From Larimichthys crocea (lineage: Eukaryota > Chordata > Actinopteri > Sciaenidae), in assembly GCF_000972845.2 (NCBI RefSeq), contig NC_040032.1:18307970-18371969 (forward strand): DNA of 64,000 bases. Direction: 5' to 3'. The notes under the pieces are model-generated. The model made no database searches. It was not told the origin of the DNA and saw only the letters and a list, made by a program, of their open reading frames with translations. The position numbers and the translations under genes are program-made. Below, one piece after another: positions 57,420-64,000 of the stretch; position 1 is the stretch's first letter; each line of letters starts with the position of its first letter.

Positions 57420-58753
57420 ATGCGTTATGCTGTCTCACCCTCACCCGAAGATGCTCTCTCTCTCTCTCTGTGCCTGCAGCAGCAGGCCTCAGCGGTCTTG
57501 AAGCCTCCGGTGCCTCCCTGCTTTCTGGATGCTGGTGCGCTGCAGTAGAAGCAGCGAGTCCCGGGTTCATGTCAGCTTTCCTGGCTTTGTTTGGTTTCCG
57601 CTCTTTGTGTAGGAGAGTTCACCGTCAGCCCCGCCCCGCTACAGAACACCACAGAACTGCAGAGCCACGTTCAGACACCGAGGACACTCACCGAGCCTGT
57701 CCAACACAGAGGACCTAAACAAGGCACATTGGACAGAGTAGACTGATAAACTGACCACATTAAAGTAACAATAAATGAATACATATATTTAAATCTCACT
57801 GTCACTAAGTGTCACTCACATCATTTAAAAGAGAAACGCAGTTGATGTTTATTGTCACTTAAATTATACCTTGACAGATCCATCGTTTAGCGACATATTG
57901 ATGGCGTTTCTTTTGCATTGGCGCCCTCTTGTGGAAAGAAACAAACTGCAAGTCGACGTGCCTCGAACACTGAAGCTGGCTGTTGTCTAACATGAAGGGC
58001 AGTGCAGTGTATCTGCTCCATTGGTTTTGGATGAATAGAGAATGTCGCTCCATGTCATCACTCAATCACATGACCACCATCATGTATCAAATCTATTTTC
58101 AATAAAAAACTGACTGAGCACACAATGATTTACAACAGCGTGTGTGAGTATGAGACTGGAGGGTGAGCAGAATAATGCAGCAGTGAGGATCTGATCAGAG
58201 ATCTGTCTACATTTTACAGTCTAGACTTTCACTTGTGCAGACGCACAGTTATACTGTACATGCATCTGTTTATGGAACAGCCAATCAGAGCACAGATGCT
58301 GTCATTTTTCCAGATGTTAACTTGATAACCATTTTAGATTAATCAAAACCAATCAACTGTGGAAATACACCGGCAGGCTTTTACTGTAGAATCATTTTTA
58401 ATTGGCCAGATTAATACCAGTGACGTACATGCATTTAGACATGATCAGCTCTCGTTATATCAGAACTTACACACTGACAAAAAGAGTCAAATGTTCAAAC
58501 CCTTGCACTTAAACATTTTGAATGCATGTAACATATTTCTGCCAGCCATATAGGGATGTTAACTGAAGAGCAACTTTTGACATTTTAATCACATTTCAAG
58601 TGCGTTTCCTGACCAATTATGAATCGAGCTCGACGCGAGGATTCAGTCAAAGAGAGATGCTGCGAAGCAGCAAACCACAGTCAGTATTCCAGGACAGAGG
58701 CAAGTAGAAACAGCGTTCCTGTTAATCCATGGTTTTAATCTTTTCCATGACGG
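57420..58753. other. Region between fam89b and znrd2
   Basis: 57420-57720 is GC-rich and should hold the fam89b promoter and 5' UTR; a short (CT)n run lies at 57454-57468. The rest is AT-rich and should include the znrd2 3' UTR. No other gene recognised. Confidence 0.55.
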
Positions 58754-59959
58754 TTACTGGCTGAGCTCCTTGAGGCTGCGCAGTGAGCTAGCACAGCTGG
58801 TGATGAGGCTGCACAGCTGGATACTCGTCTCCAGGGATGCTGAACTCTGTAGCTGTGTGGTGGCCCAGCGAAGTTTGGTGAGAACAGCTTCCTCGGCTTC
58901 TTGCAACACAGGGTTGAGGGCAGCGCTCTGTGGAGTGACTGGAGGACGAGTAGGTGCTAGGGGAGTGGTAGTGGCAGTAGTTAAAGGAGAGGTGACAGCG
59001 GGGGGAGGCAGAGCAGCTCTTCCCCCTGCGGCAGCCCCCTCACAGTGCTCCGGTCTGGGAACCGTCACACCTGCCTGACTGCTGCTGGGGCCACCATTGA
59101 GTTCAGGGGCCGGGGCTGGGGACGGTGCAGGGGCCTGGGCTGCAAGCTGTCTCTCCCTCACTTGGGACAATGCTGCCTGGGCATTCAGAGCTGAGAGGGG
59201 TGAAGAGAAGATACAAAGGGAAACATGGAAGCAAGTTCAAATGAAATGCACAAACAAACAGAGAGTACAGCAGAGCAGCGTACCAGGGTTGTCCTTGTCA
59301 ACATCAGAGTCCAGCTCCTGACATGACACACAGTAGTTTTTCTGCTGCTTGTCCTGGAGGAGAATTGTCTGGAAACAAACAAACGTTACCTTACACCAGC
59401 TTTTTCCATGACTACAGCACCACCACCATCACAACACAACATAACCTGAAGCCCAGTGCACTCACCCCGCACATGTCGCAGCACTCTCCCAGCATCTTGT
59501 ACCCTTTGAGCAGGTAGTCTCCCATCAGCTTGCTGATCTTGTCCTGCCTCTCCCTACGAGCCTGGATCACCTTCATCTCTGCCTCGGTTGGAGGCTCCCA
59601 CTCATAGTCCTCGTCATCTGCTGAGTGACACAGTGATGAGTTCATGTGGCGACATTAACCTAATGATCAGTCATTAGCACTGCTGTGACGTGTGTGCAGA
59701 CGGGCTCGTGCACTCTGCTCAGCTGTGTTGGTTAGCTTAGCCGCAGCTCTGCTACTAAATAATGAGAAGCTAGCTAGCAGATGGGCCGGGCTAACGTCAG
59801 CTAACGGTTATCTAACGGTTATCTAACAAATCTAACTACACATCCACCTACACACGAGAACAACTGTGTACACACGCTTCTTTATCAGCAGGTGAACGCG
59901 GGAAATGTCACAGATCGCGTTTAAAGCTCATGAGTTCACAAACCTCCATTCAGAGCCAT
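58754..59959 (-). CDS. znrd2: ZNRD2 / SSSCA1 (zinc ribbon domain-containing 2)
   Basis: Small zinc-ribbon protein, known in human as Sjogren syndrome/scleroderma autoantigen 1. Exons 59944-59959, 59466-59620, 59284-59368 and 58754-59190 join in frame: 693 nt, 230 residues (human 199). Start MALNGADDEDYEWEPPTEAE; then ARRERQDKISKLMGDYLLKG, zinc ribbon cysteines in CCDMCG and NYCVSCQELDSDVDKDNP, ALNAQAALSQVRERQLAAQA, PRPEHCEGAA and the C-terminal SLETSIQLCSLITSCASSLR. The zinc ribbon pairs CxxC on exon 2 with CxxC on exon 3. A Pro/Ala/Thr-rich middle is longer than in human. A full cAMP response element lies 30 bases upstream of the ATG. Confidence 0.95.
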
Positions 59960-59988
59960 GTTGCTTCAGTGCTTCACGTTATGCGTGA

Positions 59989-59996
59989 TGACGTCA
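59989..59996. promoter_or_regulatory. znrd2: Palindromic CRE (TGACGTCA) at the znrd2 promoter
   Basis: Perfect TGACGTCA 30 bases upstream of the znrd2 ATG, in the place expected for the promoter. Binding by CREB/ATF is inferred from the motif only. Confidence 0.5.
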
Positions 59997-60222
59997 GAGT
60001 CATCGGCTTCTTCTTTGAGGTTTTACGGCAGCTGTCTTCCAGAATGATGCGTTACTGCCTCCTGGATGTAGTCTTCATCAATGTCCTTTTTAAAGGCCCG
60101 AAGCTCTCTGAGGGATTGTTTTTGTTCCTCAAAAATATTTTTATAAAATAAAATGAAAATTGACTTGTGACTACATGTGTCTCACTGTGGAATAAATCTA
60201 ATTTCTGGACTTAAAGAAAGAG

Positions 60223-60895
60223 TCTAATATGAGAGAACATATAATAGTCACCCAACAGCTGCACCTCCAGTCATCAGTGAAGTTCGCAGATGACAGGTGG
60301 GAGGTTGACCATCTGGTGACCTGGTGTGGCCAAAACAACTTAGAGCTCAGCGCTCTAAAGACAGTGGAGATGGTGGTGGACTTCAGGAAGAGCTCAGCCT
60401 CACTTGCCCCATCACCCCCTGTGACTCTACAATTGACAGTGTGGAATCAAGGACAATGATGGTGCACTTCTACACCTCCATCATTGAGTCCATGCTCACC
60501 CCCTCCATCACCATCTGGTACGCTGCTGCCACTGCCAAGGGCAAGGGCAGACTGCAGCGTGTCATTCCGTTTGCTAAAGAGGGGGTTTGGCTGCAGTCTT
60601 CCATCTCTCCAGGACCTGTACGCCTCCAGGACTCTGAGACATACAGGATCTGATCCCTCCTACTACGGACACAAACTCTTTGAGTCACTCCCCTCAGGCA
60701 GGAGGCTGAGGTCCATCAAGACCAGAACCTCATGCCACAAGAACAGTTTCTTTCCATCTGCTGCTAGCCTTATCATGACACTCTTTCACACCCCCACCCC
60801 TACCTCTACATGTCACATTGACATTGTACCTACAAACTCTTACTCTCCACTCAGCCTTTTAGCAACTGTGGGACTATTCTGCACACTATGAACAT
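60223..60895 (+). mobile_element. LINE remnant (reverse transcriptase 3' part)
   Basis: Broken frames encode SSVKFADDRWEVDHLVTWCG and TVEMVVDFRKSS, then SIIESMLTPSITIWYAAATA and FESLPSGRRLRSIKTRTSCH with KNSFFPSAASLI. FADD is the RT catalytic-box form; the tail is typical of fish L2/Rex-type elements. Frameshifts make it non-functional. It lies between znrd2 and the arrestin gene. Confidence 0.88.
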
Positions 60896-61420
60896 TTGCA
60901 CATCACCTGGTACTTGCAATTCCTGCACAGCTGTACTGCTCATATTTCTAATACTTCATTTTCTTTAATTTTCTTATATCTTTAAAGAATGTTTGTCATG
61001 CACCAATTTCACCAGAACAAATTCCTTCCTGTAAAAAATTGTACTTGGCAGTAAACATTTTAAAATTCTGGTTCACTGGAACATTTATTTAATGGAAATA
61101 ATCATGTAATAAATTGTAGTTTTACAGTTTGGTACTGCATATTGATTTAAGCCAAGTTAGAAAATATGTTATTTTAGAAACAGAAATTCTTGTCATCTTC
61201 TTGCTGTCATCCTACTAAATGTGCTGCTCAAAACATCAAACATAAACAATACACACATCACAATACTTCTGTGTTTTATAATCATTTTATTGCATTTTGA
61301 GTTGTCAGATTTGACATAAAATCTGTTTTTATGGGCTTCACAGTGATTTCCTATCCTCCACTGCTTGTTCTTGTTGGATTCTATTTATATGCTAATTAAT
61401 ACTCCCTTTAAATGACATCA
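60896..61420. other. 3' flank of the arrestin gene
   Basis: AT-rich. On the minus strand an AATAAAAT signal (plus ATTTTATT, about 61286-61293) could end the arrestin transcript. Nothing else recognised. Confidence 0.4.
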
Positions 61421-61421
61421 A

Positions 61422-61595
61422 TTAAACAACAAAAAGAAGCACAAAATCTCTCAGGGGGCTAATGTTACATGTATACACTTGGCTTGATGAAAAGGTTTCA
61501 TGACTCCAGTCACATACTTCCTCTTTCTGTGTCACCTCCTCTTGTGATCCTTTGTCTTTCTGTAGGTTTTTTCTCAACCTACAGGGTAACATCCT
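61422..61595 (-). other. arr3: Likely last exon of the arrestin gene (3' UTR or alternative C-terminus)
   Basis: A good acceptor (TTCTTGCCACAG) ends at 61596. If joined after the 29-nt exon 61811-61839 it is untranslated, because that exon has an in-frame TAA. If the 29-nt exon is skipped, the reading continues five codons (EDVTL) to TAG. A third frame is open to 61422 but is reached only by reading through a stop. Confidence 0.45.
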
Positions 61596-61825
61596 CTGTG
61601 GCAAGAAGTAAACACAAAGAGATGTTTACACGCATATAATATGTGGACAAGTTAAACACACTTATTTGAACTAAACTGCAGCCTAATATGAAGGGGGAAA
61701 TGACTCTTTGCATTCTATAATAATGCTCAAGAATTCATTTTAATGCCTCAAGGCTTTTTTATTATGATTTTGCTGACAACATTAACAAACATTAGTGATT
61801 TGGTACTTACGCTGACGTGTAGTCT

Positions 61826-64000
61826 TTACTCTGTTATTTCTGGAAGGCAGATAAACAATCAGAAATGACATTAAAGTGTTTATTAAAAGGAAATACCTTC
61901 AGGTTTGGGGTGCATGAGCATCAATGGCAGTTCCACTGTGACATCACTGCAGAGAAAACCAACCAACCAATCAGAATAATGCAAGTGATTGTTGATCATG
62001 ACTAATGGGCTGTATGAAGTGTGATATCATCACAAATAAACTCAACTCACCTGGCAGTGAGGCCGCCCAGCAGGCTACATGAAGATAAGAGGGATGTTTA
62101 TTTGAGTTATTTTCATCATTTTAAAATATAAACTTTATAGTAAGTTTCTTTGTGCTAAAAGTGCTTACCCTCCCCCGGCCACCATAAGGTTAATTTTCAT
62201 CTTGTAGGAAACCAGAATTCCCAACACCTCTCTCTCTACACCCTGTCGCAGCCTGTGTAAAATCGGTATTATATGGATCTTAGTTATTAAATTCAGTTAA
62301 GTATCATTAAAAAAAACAAAAACAAACTATTACGACATTATAGTCATGCAAGAAAAAGCTACTCCTAATGTCAGACTACAAAGTTAAACTAAATGAATTA
62401 AATGTGACTTACATAGTGGTGGAGGCCAAGTTGGTGTCCTCCTCCTTCAGTCGTCCATCCAGTGCCAGCCCCCTTTTCTCTTTGTTTTCAGCCAGCAGGG
62501 GTGTGACGCATAAAGTGTTCTCATAGGTGTCATTGGCCTCCACTGTCTCTCTGTAGAGATCCCAAACAAACACAGGCATAAACATATCAAACTGTGTGCT
62601 TGTGTTGTTGCTACAGTGTAACTTGATGCTGGATATTTGCTGTGGTTCTGCACTGTCTGCCCACGTACGCAAACTCTTGGTTAAGAACAGTCTTGGTGTA
62701 TTTATCAGCTGAATAGAGAATGATGTCTGTGGTTTGGTCCACTGTGAGAGGAGGGACAAGGAGACAAAAAGAAAGAGAGTATGAGACTAAATAATTCTGC
62801 TGTGCTCTCAGTATATACATATACACACATTGTAAAGCCATCAGAGGCAAAATGTGTTTTGTGAATTTGGGCTATACAAATAAAATTTGATTAACTGATT
62901 GATTGATTTCCACTATCAAGAGGTACCCACCAGTAATTTTGATTTTTGTCACTGTTTTGTTGCTCTCATTGTTGACTTTGATTTTGATTGGGATTGCTTC
63001 GCCGTGGAAGTAGAGCTGTGGTCAACAGCAGGGAACAATGAGTTAATGGTGATGTTGTTGGGAAACGTATTCTAACTAACCATAGTCTAACTAAAAAGCA
63101 TTTAGGATCACAGAGAAATGTACTAAATGTTTCTAAAGGCATTTGAAATAATAAAGTTTTACTGCCGTACATCTTTGTCCAGTGAAGCTTCTACATGAAC
63201 AGGCTTGTCAGACATCATGAAGCTTTTGCAGAGTTCTGCCTTGGGCCCAGCACCCACCTGAGATGGGGCGTACTGGATTTTACGAATGATAAGGCGAGCA
63301 GTGTCCCTGTCAGACAGAAGGGAAAGAAGAAAGAAGAGATGAATGAAGAAAATCTGAGGGGACAAACAGCTGAAAGGTAATAGATGAATACATACTTCTT
63401 TTCAATCTTCTCATCAGGGTTGCACTTGTCCTTGGCAAGGTAAGTTTTGACCTCAAAGTCGACACCACAAGCCTAATAAATAAAACATTAGCAGCTGTAA
63501 CAGTGAACAGTGACAACAATGGCTTCCACACTAAGAGTATAGGATATGGAGTGTTGGCATAGGAGGAGGAGGTTTACCTTCCCCTTGTCATCAGGTCCAG
63601 GCTGCAGAGAGACTGAGCATGGCAGGTTCTTGGGAATCTAGACAAAGGAACAACAAGACAAAGAACATTTATAACTGAAAGAAGAGTTCATTAACTTACA
63701 AAGTAAAACAGACATTCTGTTGAAACCACCAAAGAGGAATGAATTCATTCAGAGTCATTTATCAATCATTTCTTGTAAAGGGCCCCATTTTTAGGCCTCT
63801 AGTAGTCTGCCATGACCCTTTCTGGATATTGAGCAACTTAACATCAGGTTCCCAAGTTTAAAAGTATTAAAAGTAAGTAAGTATTCAAAGGGTACAATAC
63901 AATATTCCATAGAAATATTCATGTGTTTAAAGGCTGAGGTTGTATCTGGATATGTTGTCATACTTCAAAACTGAAAGGAATTGCGCCCTCTCCAGCCTTC
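61826..64000 (-). CDS. arr3: Cone-type visual arrestin, 3' two thirds (partial, continues past right edge)
   Basis: Arrestins bind phosphorylated, light-activated opsins and stop transducin signalling. Exons: 63964->64000, 63578-63637, 63396-63472, 63171-63306, 62931-63015, 62669-62741, 62413-62550, 62169-62252, 62051-62074 (24 nt), 61897-61946, 61826-61839; all phases agree, 258 residues visible. Pieces: [118 protein letters not shown]. The DTNLAS loop (polar core) is present. VSYKxxxNLMVxxGG and SDVxVELPLxLxHPKP match ARR3 better than rod SAG. No clathrin box seen. The modelled tail ends four residues after HPKPE, much shorter than human ARR3. Paralogue (a or b) not resolved. Confidence 0.88.
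62828..62910 (-). repeat. Interspersed repeat family B, copy 3 (truncated)
   Basis: GTAAAGCCATCAGAGGCAAA and GGGCTATACAAATAAAATTT match the copy at 53859-53990. It lies in an arrestin intron, only about 20 bases from exon 62931-63015. Confidence 0.75.

Noticed and set aside
60256..60891. LINE reverse transcriptase as a functional gene
   Set aside because: Several frameshifts and only the 3' part is present.

Overview
The window looks like nuclear DNA of a ray-finned (teleost) fish. The evidence is intron-rich vertebrate genes with small introns, dense CA/GT microsatellites, several fish-type interspersed repeats (LINE tails, MITEs, a chromodomain Ty3/gypsy retrotransposon) and a gene order matching human 11q13. 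Two 10-N gaps show it is an assembled scaffold. All recognised protein genes lie on the minus strand.

Layout, left to right. (1) 1-1.5 kb: 5' part of dpp3 (dipeptidyl peptidase 3), running off the left edge, followed by a plus-strand tRNA-Ser(GCT) at 1738-1819. (2) 2.2-5.8 kb: cd248/endosialin, two coding exons, 704 residues as modelled, with five EGF-like modules and an apparent GC-AG intron. (3) 5.8-15.4 kb: no recognised gene; two long G runs upstream of cd248, CA/GT microsatellites and repeat fragments. (4) 15.4-53.0 kb: one large gene, ehbp1l1, for which I could phase 29 coding exons in frame (8046 nt, 2681 residues): NT-C2 domain, Pro/Ser linker, two long charged alpha-helical exons, CH domain, bMERB domain and a C-terminal CVLQ prenylation box. 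Its intron 13 holds a structurally complete chromodomain Ty3/gypsy retrotransposon (27.65-33.25 kb, opposite strand). Its intron 1 holds a 6 kb composite of 84-bp tandem repeats, microsatellites, perfect hairpins and a higher-order GCTAATGTTAAC-type satellite with both assembly gaps. (5) 56.6-57.4 kb: fam89b. (6) 58.75-59.96 kb: znrd2 (SSSCA1). (7) 60.2-60.9 kb: LINE remnant. (8) 61.3-64.0 kb: 3' two thirds of a cone-type arrestin (arr3-like), running off the right edge.

znrd2, fam89b and ehbp1l1 keep the same order and orientation as in human, and cd248/dpp3 come from the same human chromosome arm; the arrestin is not part of that human block. The genes do not form an operon or a shared pathway: they cover peptide turnover (dpp3), a stromal surface receptor (cd248), Rab/EHD-linked membrane tubulation (ehbp1l1), LIM-kinase regulation (fam89b), a small zinc-ribbon protein (znrd2) and photoreceptor shut-off (arrestin).

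I found no clearly new biological system. The most interesting signals are the retrotransposon's self-priming arrangement (sequence just after the 5' LTR is complementary to the predicted mRNA 5' end) plus an in-phase UUUAAAA frameshift site, the coding minisatellite in ehbp1l1, and the hairpin-rich satellite composite in ehbp1l1 intron 1. All calls are by eye from sequence and remembered family features; no searches were run.
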